Source: Trichopria drosophilae (lineage: Eukaryota > Arthropoda > Insecta > Hymenoptera > Diapriidae). Taken from it: DNA of 64,000 nt. Each line of letters opens with the position of its first letter. Within the stretch, counting starts at the first letter, position 1. Both the position numbers and the translations under genes were made by a program. Location of the stretch: the NCBI GenBank assembly GCA_030407085.1, contig CM059583.1, positions 44,051,001-44,115,000 of the forward strand, written 5' to 3'. Of this stretch, positions 10,124 through 22,258 are shown piece by piece. The notes below the pieces were generated by a model. That model did not search any database, was not told the DNA's origin, and saw only the letters and a program-made list of their open reading frames with translations.

Positions 10124-11759
10124 AATGTAGAGATATTCTTTATTTACTGCCAGTTACGTCTAGTAATTGATAGATATGTAAGTTAATTGTGCCATGGCCG
10201 AAGTAATAGGTAGTTAATTACAATTAAAGCGTGTTATAATCAATAGTCGTCTCCTCTGCGTACGTGATAAAAAACGAAGGTAATTTCTGTAATTTTGTTT
10301 AATTATTCACTAAACGCAATTAATGCTAAAAATCTAGGATTATCCTTGGAAGATAACAATCGTAAAAGTGTAAAAGGAGTCTTTTATTTTAAATATTAGC
10401 TATCTGAATAATCGTTTACTTGTTTTTTATTCTTTACGAGAATTTTTTGTTTTAATAAAAATTCAGAATTAAGAAAAAGTGTAAAATAATGTAAAACCTT
10501 GTAAATCAGGAACAATTAACAACAAAGTGCTAAAATTTTAATTTCGAGATTTCGAAAATTACAGAATCCATTTGAAGATTGCTGAACGAATGTTAATTTA
10601 CAATTTAGAAACTCTCAGGAAGAATGACATTCAATTATACATTTATCTCTAAACGGATTAATTTTCTTTTATAACCGCAGAATATCAATAACTGGTTTCA
10701 TACCGATAACCGGATAATTTTCCCAGTCTACCTAAATTACTTAATTGTCTATTTTTGTCTTCCCGCAACGAGCACCATTCAAACGTGCGGTACTTAATTT
10801 AGTAACTTGAGTATTACCAGAAATTATTCATTTTTAACTCGCGACAGTGTTTATATTTATAAACGCTTTCTCATTCGTCTGTCAGCCGTAAATGAAAATA
10901 ATATATACTTACGAGAATTAGTCGAGTAACAAAGACGTGAAAGTATAAATGAATTTAATTGTACTTTTACTTGGATTGAAAATATATCCACTAGGCAATA
11001 TTATAAATTTCAGTTAATAAGATACGTGGGTGAGTTAGTGTCGTTGCTGTAATATTTTTTTTCTAGAATATTTGAAATTTGAATTTGAAGCTCGATAAAC
11101 ATCTGATTTATCGCAGCTAAATCACGTTTTCAATAATCGTAGGAAATCTAAATAACCCGCTAACTTTTACGCGGCGTATTATATAATAATTGCGATCGGT
11201 ATCATGTAAGACTCGCGTGATTAATGAAAACGACCAAGTTTTCGCCGGCTTCAGAAGAGTGAAAATATTTCTCAGGCCTGGAGCTGAAAATGCGTGCGTA
11301 TTATTCGAAAAACGTATTTATCTCGACTTCTAAAACTGTTTTTTTTTAATCGTTATCTCACGAAAAATGAATTTCCTAATTGTGACAAATCGTGCTCGGT
11401 CGCGTAAACAATTACTTCACTTGTTTGATTTTCTCGGGGAGACATGCTGTCGTGGCAACTTTATCAGTAACTCCGTTGAAGAAATGATGAAAAAGTCATC
11501 GACAATATAAATATCAGTTAACACAAATAAATGGGACACTTCTCTACGTGAAATACGAGCTTATTTTTTTCGGCTCGTGACATAATAAATAATTCATTCA
11601 TTCCACGTGCCGTTATTCCCCGATTTCAAATAATCAAAATCTTATTTACGTATTAGTTTGTTGTGGATTTTTTAATCGTTGTTTATACTAATTTTATGGT
11701 TACTGTTTCTTTCGTGCATTTCATTGTCCAGTTTTTGAAATTGAAAGGTTTACGATTAG
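10124..11759. other. AT-rich unique sequence, no gene seen
   Basis: No open frame above 60 codons, no paired splice sites and no repeat copy was found. Runs of TAATTA-type sequence occur throughout. An ordinary intronic or intergenic stretch. Confidence 0.55.
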
Positions 11760-11946
11760 AAGTTTGAAAAATCATTTATTTACGAATCAATCAATTTTCA
11801 ATTAATTTCTTTGGTATTTTCTGAAAAATCATTTGTAGTAATTAGAATTGCCTTTACGGAACCAGAATTTTGAAAAAACGTTAATAATATACAGTTTTTG
11901 GTGAAGATTCCTACCTCATCGATGGAGCCCTGTAGGACCTCCTTAA
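11760..11946 (-). mobile_element. Family A, partial inverted copy abutting the full copy
   Basis: This stretch matches, in inverted orientation, the left half of the adjacent family A element for about 160 bases, including the CTACCT..ATCG..GGA end motif, and stops at the same TTAA (11943-11946) at which the full copy begins. The junction therefore forms a palindrome of about 68 bases centred near 11943. It is best explained by two insertions sharing one TTAA site or by a nested rearrangement. Confidence 0.6.
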
Positions 11947-12311
11947 GGGAGTTCTAAAGTCGTCCGCCGATAAGGTAGAAATTTTCACTAAACATCTAAA
12001 ATAAAAAATGATTGAATCGATTTTTAAAAATTCGGGATCTGTAATGACAATTTTAATTACTACAGACGATATCCTAGAACATAGCAAGGAAATTAATTGA
12101 GAACTGACCTAGAAATGATTTTTATTTATTTCCGAAAATTCTCGATCAGTTTTTCAATTAATATCATTGGTATTTTATAGAAAACTGTTTATAGCGCTTA
12201 GAATTGTCCTTACAAAGCCCGAATTTTAAAAATGTTATTCAGTCATTTTTTATTTACGTTTTTTAGTAAAATGTCCTACCTTACCGACGGACCACTTTAG
12301 AACCCCCTTAA
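11943..12311 (+). mobile_element. Family A MITE, 369 bp, TTAA at both ends
   Basis: Bounded by TTAA at 11943-11946 and 12308-12311. The ends are inverted: GGGAGTTCTAAAGTCGTCCG on the left and, complemented, GGGGGTTCTAAAGTGGTCCG on the right, and the similarity continues into the arms, so the unit folds back on itself. A second copy lies at 23353-23703. No coding capacity. TTAA duplications point to a piggyBac-type transposase supplied in trans (inference). Confidence 0.75.
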
Positions 12312-12426
12312 AGCAATTTGTAACTTCTTAGGCTTTTACTGCAGCGGATTCTCGCAAGTATTACAAGATTCCGTCGATTAGTGTGCTTTTCTTACAATTA
12401 TTCGAAAATATTTCGATTGGTTAAAA

Positions 12427-12649
12427 ATGAAAAATGTCCTAATTTTAAGTAAATATTTACTTGAATAGTCGCAACAAAATATTTACTTATAATAGAAAAA
12501 TAGTTTGTTAATTCAACTAAATATTAATTTGATTTTATCCAGCAAGTAAATATTTATTTAAATTAAGTAAACATTTCCTTATTTTAAGTAAATATTTTGT
12601 TACGACTATTCAAGTAAATGTTTATTTGAAATTAGGACTTTTTTCAGTG
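12427..12649. mobile_element. Family B MITE, copy 1
   Basis: Palindromic AT-rich unit of about 223 bp in which AATAGTCGCAACAAAATATT on the left is matched by its complement on the right. The right end is TTTTCAGTG followed by TA; the left end is eroded. Two further copies lie at 37691-37903 and 44358-44550 with the same internal order of blocks. Ends and TA flanks fit a Tc1/mariner-type MITE (inference). Confidence 0.75.
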
Positions 12650-12896
12650 TACAATTTCTTAGATAAGTTTCTAAACAAGCATAGTGATATTTCTTGGAAC
12701 ATTCTTTCATTTTCTGATTTTTATTTATTAGTTTATTTTTGTAAAGTTACAACAAAACATATTCAAATTTATACAAGTAGGAGGTTTAGCAACAAATAAT
12801 GTGTAGTCAAATATAATTTGTAGTCAAAAGCGTTGAAAATTCATTACAAGAATGCAAATTACAAATCCGTGAGTTTAGCGCGTCGGCAAAATGTTA

Positions 12897-12924
12897 TCCG
12901 AGCGACAATCGCTTATCGCTCGGA
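12897..12924. repeat. Perfect 9-bp stem-loop
   Basis: TCCGAGCGA at 12897-12905 is exactly complemented by TCGCTCGGA at 12916-12924 around a 10-base loop. GC content of the stem is well above its surroundings. It could form a stable RNA or DNA hairpin. It is not a histone stem-loop, nor a terminator in the bacterial sense. Function unknown. Confidence 0.45.
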
Positions 12925-13060
12925 CAGAATGTCTTGAGGTCATTCCTCGCGCGAAATTACGTCAATATAATAAATGCGATAAACGCATTGGCAATTATTA
13001 GTAATTTACGTCCAAGTGACCCACAGGATCGCGTCTCCTCTGCAAGATGCATCTGTACGT

Positions 13061-13063
<3 letters not shown>

Positions 13064-13126
<63 letters not shown>
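13064..13126. repeat. (AT)n microsatellite
   Basis: An uninterrupted dinucleotide AT tract of about 63 bases. It produces spurious Ile-Tyr repeat frames on both strands. Confidence 0.97.
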
Positions 13127-13127
<1 letters not shown>

Positions 13128-13920
13128 CTGGAACGACGATAATTATGACGTGTTGGACTATATCTCTTCCGGTGTGTAAGGACGCACAATTTTTAAAACG
13201 AACTTAAAAAGTGTGCTGCATAATCGAAAGCGCGTGCACCCACACATGTAATAAAAACGGGTTCGTTCCCGGTATATCACCCGGATACAATATACATAGG
13301 AACAGACTCTCGGCGAAAACACGTATATTTGGCTGAGATTCCGATAAGGCGGGTTCGCGAAATGACTGCGTTTATATCTCCCACGTACGTGAGCAGCTTT
13401 ATCTCAAGTCGGACGCACGTGTGCGTGCTTGCATACAATTAATTGGCAAGGTTTCCAGTATTCTACTGGATTGGTACCTCTCGTAAAACCGATGCAGATT
13501 CCACTGAATTTTCAGTAAAGTTTAGTTTTTGGGTGATGTATGATACCGTGACAGTTTTGGCAAGCCTTTTTCTTGCTTCAATTTCAATCGAGAATTTCGT
13601 ATTAAAATCGAAGTTAAAAGAAATTGGGAGGTACACAAGATTCCGAGGTCAAAATTCAGTTTCAGTAATCAGGAATATGGCGGCGAGTTTGAAAAAAAAT
13701 GTCAAAAAAATTGGGGAATCATTATTATTATAAATTTTTTTGAGTCAGTAGAATGCTGGGATTCTAGTGAATCTGTGAAGAAAGGTAAATAAAATACTTC
13801 AATTTTAAGAAAAAAATTTACTTTTATACTCCACATCATTCTAACGATCTCAAAATGGCCTCAACAATGACAATTTCTTTGAAAATTTCTGGACGCTCTA
13901 ACTAAAAAAACTACAAGCTT
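13127..13920. other. No supported gene; weak inverted repeat
   Basis: A 96-codon plus frame at 13443-13733 has no recognisable content. Its surroundings carry a loose inverted pair (TTTCCAGTATTCTACTGGAT near 13450 against CAGTAGAATGCTGGGATTC near 13746), suggesting a diverged short transposon rather than a gene. Confidence 0.35.
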
Positions 13921-14362
13921 TATTAAAAAAAATGATAAGAATTAAAAGTTTTTAGCATTCATCGAGGAATATCACGAAATTTTTTTAGATTGTTTTTTAT
14001 GAATTTTATTTTTAAAATTTTTGGGGAAAATTCGGAAGAAAGTTAGTGTATTCTCTCGTGAATTCTGAAAGTTTGTTTTCTTTTGCAGTTTTTTCCAAAA
14101 ATTGATACTTTTTGAGAAAATGAATTTTAAATATTATAGCTTAGGATTTTTGTTTTTGGAAAACTACCAAATTTCGGGAAAAAATGCAAAGAACGAGAAA
14201 CTTTTAGAACTCATGAGAGAATACACTGTTTTTCCAAATTTTTCGAAAATAAATAACAATTTTGAAAAAATTTGAAAAAAAAAATTCATCAAAAATGCTA
14301 AAAAAATTCCGTGATATTTCTCGATGAATTCTGAGAACTTTTCATTCTTACCATTTGTTAAA
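13921..14362. repeat. Large imperfect palindrome, about 440 bp
   Basis: The left arm (13929-14100) and right arm (14180-14360) are inverted copies: GCATTCATCGAGGAATATCA on the left matches the complement of TGATATTTCTCGATGAATTC on the right, and an inner pair shares GTGTATTCTCTC near 14046 and its complement near 14219. The centre is near 14140. Non-coding; probably a decayed foldback transposon. Terminal motif and target duplication are not clear. Confidence 0.65.
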
Positions 14363-16392
14363 AAAAGTTGTTAGTTTTAGTTTTTTTCTTCTTTTCGAAA
14401 TTGTTGCAAAATGCAAAAAATAATTTCGGACTTTGTTATGTCCTCAATATGATTAATCCTCCGGGTTCTTAACAACTTTTGTAACAGCGTGTTTCTGCAT
14501 AAAATACTGCAGATTCATGTAGTTGTAAGAAAGATTCTTAGTAGAAAACCTAGAGGCCATTTTATGCATTAAATTGGACGAAAGAAACTTTGAACTTTTG
14601 AATGCAACGAACAGAAATTGTTTTAAAATTAAAATATCATTGTATATAAAAAAAGCATTATTTTTTAGAAATTACAAAAAAAAAAACAGAATTTTTTCAA
14701 TTTAAATTTGAGTTATTTACCGGTTATTTTAGGAGATATTTTATATTAAGAAATGTTTTGTTTAATATTTTTTCTGTATTAGCATACTTTATTTCATATA
14801 TTTGTAATCTAATTTGCAAAACAATTAGCGACAATTTAATGTAAATTGAGTAATGGGTAACATTTTATTTCAATGTCAATATTAATTAGTTGTCATATGT
14901 ATTAAACCTCAATGATAGGCTTTGTTAATGAAAAATAAAAAATTGTTAATGCAGAACTCATGTAATTGTGGTGCATGTAGATACGTATATATTTATAGAA
15001 AAAAATAACCTGTATCTAGTTGTTACAATATCTATGATGTAAATAAAGCTCGATAAGGGGTTATCGTCTTTTTTAGTTAGTAACTAGTAACATTACTTAG
15101 TAACGATAATTACTCAGAAAACGTTAAACAATATAACCAATGAAAAGTTCTTGGACCTACTTTAAAGTAATGTATATTTTGTGAATATTTGGTACGAGAA
15201 TATGATACCACATAAATGTGATAGTAGAAATAAAAACATCTTCATCAAAAAAAGTCTTATCTCCTACTTAAAACGGGGAATTTTACATTTCTTCATAAAT
15301 TCAATACGTTACCGGATTAATCGCTACGGAAGTACAGCAGGGTTCTTACTTTGATTTGTTATGAAAACGAGATGACAATACACAAAGTTTTGTAAATCTC
15401 AGTAACATTAAGATTCTTGGTAAGTTTGATGCAAAGCGATGTAGTATACTTTAATCAATCAAAATAATAATTTACTTAAGCGCTTTCCAATAATGGAAAT
15501 TAGTATTTAAAAAAATTGTTGTTTCTAAAATTTATTACAATAACATTTTAAGCATCGGTTTAAGTTGCAATTTTTTGTTTGTTAACACATGACATTTTAT
15601 ATTCAATAAATTACAATGAAAATATAAGATTTTAGATGTAAATCGTAATTAATAATTGTGTCATCATATTTTTGTTATAATTATATGAAAATTTAATACT
15701 AGAAAAATAATATGAATTCGTGTTATTATACGATTCCTTTTAGTAGTACGCCGAACAATTTCACATTAAATTGATAATGCTCTGATTTCCTTAAATTAGC
15801 AAAAAATTACTGATAATTTAAAGGAATATCATTGATTAACATGTAATCGGTTTCATTCAGAAAGTGGAATTACAAATTTGAAATATCAATCGATAAATTA
15901 AAATTTACTAAAAAAATGATATATTGTCTAGTATGAAACGGATATTTTCGAAAGATGAACAAATTTGTTATAGTTTAACAAAAAAATTGTTATTTAAAAC
16001 TAACGTACTGATAAGTAACACTTTATTTCCACATAATTCATTAAAATGTCAATATAAGAAAATATTTCACAACAATAAACAAATATGGTTTTTATATCAA
16101 AAGTTATCATTCTAATGAAATGTGATGATTAATTAAAAGAAGTAACTTTTTATTATACAATGTAAGGAATATTAAAAGTAAGGAAAAGAAAAGAAACGAC
16201 GGAAATCCGGTTACATTATACAAATTCCGGCAGATGTTACGCATAAGACGTAACTGCATGACACCAGATCGCGTTGGTTTGTTACATTTTTAGTATATAT
16301 GTCATTTAGTTTTGTTACAATTATTAAAGATGTAACTTTCATTTAATCACTTTTTCTAAACTCCTTTACATTAAATTGTTATGTTAAACTAT
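14363..16392. other. AT-rich stretch with scattered TAACATT-like words
   Basis: No gene. Several loosely similar segments (for example around 14851 and 16012, both with GTAACA.TTTATTTC) suggest old diverged repeats too degraded to delimit. A short hairpin joins 15770-15795 to 15815-15840. Confidence 0.4.
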
Positions 16393-16523
16393 CACTTCAA
16401 ATTTGTTGGACTGAAATTTTAATCGATTCTATTAAAATTTAGTCTTAATTGACTAAAACTTCAGTCATTCGGACTGAAATGTCAATCCATTGTACTAAGT
16501 TTCAGTCCAACAAATTTACAGTG
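16393..16523. mobile_element. Family E mini-palindrome with CAC/GTG ends
   Basis: A 131-bp unit with an 18-base inverted repeat (AAATTTGTTGGACTGAAA on the left, its complement on the right) inside CAC...GTG ends. The phrase GGACTGAAAT recurs internally. The CACTTC/CAGTG ends resemble the CACTGA ends of families B-D, though no TA duplication is visible. Confidence 0.6.
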
Positions 16524-18568
16524 GTAATAAAAGAAAAATTTGTCGATAAAATATCTTAAAATCTGGCGTCTCTCGGTTTAAATTTGAAATAGTTAATAAT
16601 TATTAATATTTGGACTAAACGTGAGTTATTCATTTAAGTAGCAATGAATATTGTTTACTAATAAAAAGGAAAATTCTAATATTTCATTAGTCAAACATAT
16701 AATTTTTGACAGTTGTCAATAGAATCAATATTTTATTAGTATAATTTTACTAATATGTTAGTAACTTTTTAATATTTTTTGTTAAATTGGCATTTCTTTT
16801 AGTAATTCAGATTTAGAGAATATTAGACACGAATTCAAATGTAAATAAAAAGTGAAATGTGTAAAACCTACTTTAAAGGTTTTTTTGTTTAAAATAATAC
16901 TTAAAAATTAAACTTTAGAGTATTAAAATTAAATTTTAAGCATAAATCTTAACATAACTAAAGAAAGTTTTAAGAAAATGTTGTTCAAAGTACATTGAAA
17001 GAAAACGTAAAAAACGTGTCCAAACACGAAGAGAAAAACAAAAGAACAGAGGAAGGAATGGCTGCTTCTTGCAGGTTATTGCAGGTAAAAAATTTCTGGT
17101 AATAGAAAAATCGATAGGTATGGATTTTTGTTTAAATCTGATGGCATGAAAGGCGACATAAAATCCCTGCTTTGACACTTGACGGTAAACGGTTAATCTA
17201 AACAAGCTCTACGAATGCCTGTAACGCGTTTATGACATTTACGTAGATTACGGTGCCGCGATAGATCGATAGCATATCTTACAGTGTCCCACATATCTAT
17301 GCACCGTGTATGTGTGCAAGTGCGCTTTTACTCTAGAACACCTTGCGTGTGAGTTGCATATGTGATGCAACTTAATTAATTTTTACGCATTACATAAAGT
17401 GTAACACGCCTAGTCGAATATTACAAAAATTCGAAACGATATCTAGCGCTGCCGAGACTTTCGCGAATTAATTACCCATTATTGTATAACGTACGTAATA
17501 ACAATAAATTGCGGAAGGTAAATTAATCGTTCGTTAGAAGCAGAAAAAAACGACATTTGAGTATTAACAGCGTTTACTGACTTTTCTGTCGTCCTTGGTT
17601 TATCTATGGTCGTTGCTGATTATGGAGAGTCGTTATCTGAATATTAAGTTTTTGGAAATATTTTTGATTAATGAATTTAATGTTTAACAGAAAGAGAAAA
17701 TACAGAATACTATTTCATAAAACGATATTAAATGGAATTCTGCAAATTATGTTTGTTACGTTTAATTATAACAATATTAAGAAAAATTAGCATTTTTTAG
17801 CAACTCAATTTGTTTAATATTTAATATTTAAATAAAAAAAAAAAACATTTAAATCAATTTAATAAACAACATTCTTATACAGTCAATTTTTTTTCATTTA
17901 CGACATTACAAATGTAGAGAAGATTCTCATGAACTCGAATATATTAAACTAAAAGTAACATTCGATCAGAAAGTATTTTAGTAAAGATTATAATATTTAG
18001 ATTTAAAAAATCTGAATCACTAAATTATTTATTTAATACTAGTTGAAATTATTACATAAAAATTAAACTTTACAAAAAGTGTTTTTTCGTCGTTGTTATC
18101 TAAAACTTGTGTTATCATCTTGGAAAAAGTAATAAATGTTTTTTTCAATTAAATCGAATTAGTAACAACCTACGGTACTGAAACTTGCGCAGAACACCTG
18201 CGCATTAAAATTAAAAGTCCCGAGTCACTCAGTCCCGTGAATTTAGAAGTCCCAAGGTTTTAATGTAGTTCTAAATATTCTTTTTTTTTTAATTTTTTTT
18301 TTGTGTAAAAAAAGTATTAACAAAGTAAATTATGAATATAAGAAAGTTATATAGCATTGTACGACGAACTGTAGGACAATTTTGTAATAAAATATGATAT
18401 AACGAACATTATTGTACAACAAATTAAAATGTTGTCAAGAATTGTTTTATTAATTGATTTAGCACGACGTTTTTTCGTTTTGATTGAATTTCTACAAATA
18501 TTTTGATTGTTTTGACGTTCAAACCTCTCTATAAACCAAGATACAAAAGGATGATAGTTTTTATTCAG
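16524..18568. other. AT-rich, no gene seen
   Basis: An 89-codon minus frame at 16936-17205 is unremarkable. A tandem CAG|GT pair at 17072-17086 was considered as a ratchet site and rejected (weak 5' half). No repeat copy delimited, apart from TTTAGTAA/TACTAAT words shared loosely with 32400-32800. Confidence 0.45.
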
Positions 18569-18689
18569 CTGCAAGTACCCGACAACACTTTATGTCAAAA
18601 TTGGCCCAAATTACACTTCTCGTCGGCGCATTACCGCAAAGTAACAATCGATCATAGGGAAATGCGAAATAACGGTCTGCCCGAGAGAG
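18569..18689 (+). CDS. Candidate 121-nt internal exon, plus strand
   Basis: A 3' splice site (GATAGTTTTTATTCAG, AG at 18567-18568) is followed by 40 open codons and a good 5' splice site GAGAG|GTGAGT (GT at 18690-18691). Only one frame is open throughout; both others contain stops. The translation is polar and balanced (NWPKLHFSSAHYRKVTIDHR), with no known motif. It is on the same strand as the recursive splice sites, so it could be an alternative or cassette exon of the same gene. The pyrimidine tract is short and no family is recognised; it could be chance. Confidence 0.25.
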
Positions 18690-19916
18690 GTGAGTGCAGC
18701 ATCATCGATTTCGAGTTCTCGATGTATCATTGGGATGTAACGCACTCGCACCTCGGCTGACCCGATAAATATCTATTTCAAAAGCAGCATAACATAAACG
18801 CACGCTCGTATCCTTCTCCCCTTTTATTATACGCCCATTACGCCTCTAATTTATGTATCGTGACGGCCGCTGAATTAAAATACGTATCGAGATTCCGTTA
18901 GAGCTGTTTTACGGACCTAATTTTCCCTTCTAATAATAAACCCGTACGTACGCCCACTAAACTCTGCGATATTATTGTTGTATCGATACTAGATTCGTCG
19001 CGCCTTTCTCTCCCGACGACGTTGTAACAGATTTTCCATAGTATATTTAATAAAAACGTGCGCACAATCGGGCGGCAAGGATGAAAATGCACGTGTTTTG
19101 AGAAATATTGAAGCGAGGTCGCTCGATGCGGTGAATTGAATTGTAAATAAGGTATACGTAGACTGACACGTCGGTATTCTTTTAACCCCTTAGGGTCGCA
19201 CGTACTCTTAATATTTCTATTCCGCACACTAGGCGCGCATCGGGTTCACCTTTCATGCACGTAGCCCGCATCGAAAGTAAACGTGCAATCCAAGATAGCT
19301 GATTTTCTTTCTAATCCAACGCGTGTCTATTCTATTGTTTATGCCCGTGGTGTCTCACCTTTTTTTTTGGATTTATTCAATTATTTATAACGCCGTTTCT
19401 TTGGCGCCGATCGGGGATTTAGATGCAAACTGATCGTTCATGCGGTAGTTACTTATACAATTCGGTATTCTGGGCACAATAAAAGAAATTTGGAATTTTA
19501 GTTCAAAAAATTACATAACTTGAATGAGCATTTTTTTAAAAGAATATACACTTTTAGAGAATAATTAATAAATACATTTCTCTGACAAAAATTTGGAAAT
19601 GTGATTTTTCCGATCCGGAGAAAATTTCTTTAGATTCTGTGGACAATTCTCAAGAAACAATATTTCTTGTAATTTTGTTTAAAATCCATATTTTCGGAGA
19701 TAAAAATGTCAAATTATAGAAAAATGACATTTTTCCAGTAAAATTCTCACGAGTAATCTAGCATTAGAAACTTTTCTTTCCCAAACATTGAAGGAACATT
19801 GAAGGAACACGCTCAAGTTTTTTCGAATGAATTGTTACAATTTTTTTATTTTTTAAAAATTCGAAAAATGTAAATTTTGAACATAATCCTTTGAAAAGTC
19901 TAAAAAAATTTGAATG
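18690..19916. other. Balanced unique sequence to 19430, then AT-rich; no gene supported
   Basis: A 109-codon minus frame at 18898-19227 has no paired splice sites or family features. TTAACCCCTTAGGG at 19183-19196 resembles a TTAA element end, without an opposite end. 19480-19900 is AT-rich with loose internal inverted similarity to the hairpin that follows. Confidence 0.4.
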
Positions 19917-20048
19917 TATTCTTTAATTAATTCTAAGACATTTTTGTTCTAAGGAAATATTCTTTAACGTCTACATTTTTCAAGAAAAAAATATTAAACT
20001 TTGTGGATATGTTGGAACAAAAATGTCTTAGAATTGATTAAAGAATAC
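19917..20048. repeat. Hairpin with ~33-base arms
   Basis: A left arm at 19917-19949 (TATTCTTTAATTAATTCTAA, then GACATTTTTGTTC) is matched by its complement at 20014-20048 with very few mismatches around a loop of about 65 bases. Weaker pairing continues outward. Likely a short foldback element; no target duplication identified. Confidence 0.6.
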
Positions 20049-22176
20049 TTTTTTTTTATTCGAATACATTTTTTTTCAGATTTTTAAACGTGTTTTTACA
20101 AAATTTCTGTTTTTGAACTTTTCTTCGGTTGATGAAATTTTTAAAAAATAAAAAATTTGCTGGTATTCTTCGGCTTATTCTAAAATACAGTTGTTCTTAT
20201 AAAATTATAAAATATATAAAAAGCTACAACATTAAAAATATTCAAACTAAACAAAAATTGACTTTAAATATTAAAAACAGCTATTTTTATCTTTTTTCTC
20301 TAAATTTGATATTTGTAATATATTCAACCATTTTCAATAATTCTCAATTAAAATAAATCACATTTATTTATATTTATTTTATTATCTTTATGAATTGGTA
20401 ATAAAAAAAATGTTGAAATAATAAAATTCATTCCTTCACGTGGCCGTCAATACAACTTTCTATCGCCAAATGTACAGTGAGGTAGGAATAAATTTTCGAA
20501 AAAACGACTGTTGGATAAAAATCTATAAATACATGCTTAGATATGCGCGCGCGATTCGCCAACATACCTGTTACGTTTACGCATATTAAACGCGTTTCGC
20601 GTTCCGCGTGGGTTAATAAAATTACGTATATGCCGAGTGAACCGACGGGAGATTAGACAGAGACGAAACGAACGGAAGGCTGTCTATAAAAAATAATAGA
20701 AATGCACCTTTAGGAAGACGACCATTCTATTCTGTAAAAAAGATTTCGCTTCTATCGGTAAGAAAATGGCCGATGATCAGAGCCGACGAACTCGGCAATG
20801 ACCGTCATCCGCTGCTAAGGCCATTCGCACTTGATCGATTTAATTACGATTAATGTCCGGAAGTCACGTGATTTTACATCTTTCATTTTTTTACTCCAAT
20901 CTCTTGATAATGTTAAAAAATATTACCTCTCAGTAATTTTCCTAATAATAATCTCGAAACGGAGAGTTAGGTAATTTTTCTAACACAAATGTTCCGAGTG
21001 TACGGAAACGTGACGTTAGTGAATAAACAGAACGATCTTGGTATCGAAAAAATTTTCCATTCTGCTTTTATCCCCGAGATGTTAACAAATATTGCAAAAC
21101 AAAATTGCTCTGTATTTACTAATTTGATCCTGCGAAAATGTCAGTATTTATTTTGCCTTGTTCATCGATAACGCAGCGTTTCAATAAAAGTTCAGATTTT
21201 TGTATTCATGAAATGTAAATTTTTCAATTATTTTACTTAGATAATTTATCGAAAATATCGTAAATATAGCACAATTCAAAATAGATAACTATAACCGTTA
21301 ATTACATGGTACTATAGGTGTATTTGCTAACGTTTGTAAGTTTTCTCGCTAATAAAACCCCCCCAAAAATGATACTGCACCAATTACTTATTTAATTGTC
21401 CTGCTTTTGAATTATACATGAAAAAAGTGAATAATACACAAAATTTCGATTAAAATAATTCATCGGTCTTAATTTAGTAAAAATAATTTGATTAATAATG
21501 GATGGCAAAAACAAACTTTCAACAAATTATAAATCTGCTTTTATAAACTTTTAGATTATGATTTAAAATTTTCATAATTAATCGGTTTTTAGTCAGTTAA
21601 TACCAAAAAAATACCAAAAGGAGTAAATTACTATATTAATGAAATAGATTCGATAATTAAACAACTTCAAAATTCATGTAAATATTTACATATATAATCA
21701 GATATAAATATTTACTTAAATGCAGATATTTTTAGTGGAATTAATATGTAACAAAAATATTGAATAAAGATATTTTTCCGGATAATATTTTCGATTGCAT
21801 AAATGCATGCCCCGCATGCGTATATTTAAATTTCCTTCAACGGGAATGAATTCGAGATTATTGATTTTTAATTAACTTTCCGTCGATATATGTGCAACTA
21901 GTGAAAGAGGCGATGTAGCCGCATTGTACGTACGCGTAATGACACATCACGACAATTCGCAATAGATTAAGTACCGTTCCAATATGTAATTTCACAGAAA
22001 ATTGCATTCCGTAATACACATAATACCAAGGAATCGAACACACCGCGAAATTGTCGATCGGATGATACATTCGACATTACCTTACTAGAATATACTACCT
22101 ACTAGTCGTACACGCTTAACTTTTAACGGTTTTATTTCTCAAATTAATATTTATTTAGCGAATAGCTATTAATTTA
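20049..22176. other. No gene seen
   Basis: A balanced patch at 20440-20860 and AT-rich remainder. Frames of 60-75 codons at 20129-20356, 20989-21171 and 21858-22070 are not distinguishable from chance. No delimited repeat. Confidence 0.5.
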
Positions 22177-22258
22177 CTAATGACTTACGTTTCCTTTTGT
22201 TTCTGTTTCAGGTAAGTGCCGTAATCACGACAGTTATTATTACGACGATTGAGTAAGT
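22177..22258 (+). promoter_or_regulatory. Recursive (ratchet) splice site RP1
   Basis: In order: a branch-point match TACTAAT (22175-22181, A about 31 bases before the AG), the pyrimidine-rich tract TTTCCTTTTGTTTCTGTTTC, then CAG|GTAAGTG with the junction at 22211|22212. The 3' half and 5' half are both close to consensus and directly adjacent, so splicing onto this site would regenerate a 5' splice site and leave no exon, as known from long introns of flies. A further 5' splice site, TTGA|GTAAGTC, follows at 22252|22253, which could define a 41-nt recursive exon. It implies a plus-strand transcript crossing this point. Confidence 0.75.

Noticed and set aside
12934..13207. Open frames with Ile-Tyr repeats
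   Set aside because: They arise from the (AT)n microsatellite at 13064-13126.
17072..17090. Tandem GCAG|GTTATTGCAG|GTAAAA as a third ratchet site
   Set aside because: The pyrimidine tract is short, the 5' half (GTAAAA) is weak, and no branch-point-like sequence is well placed.
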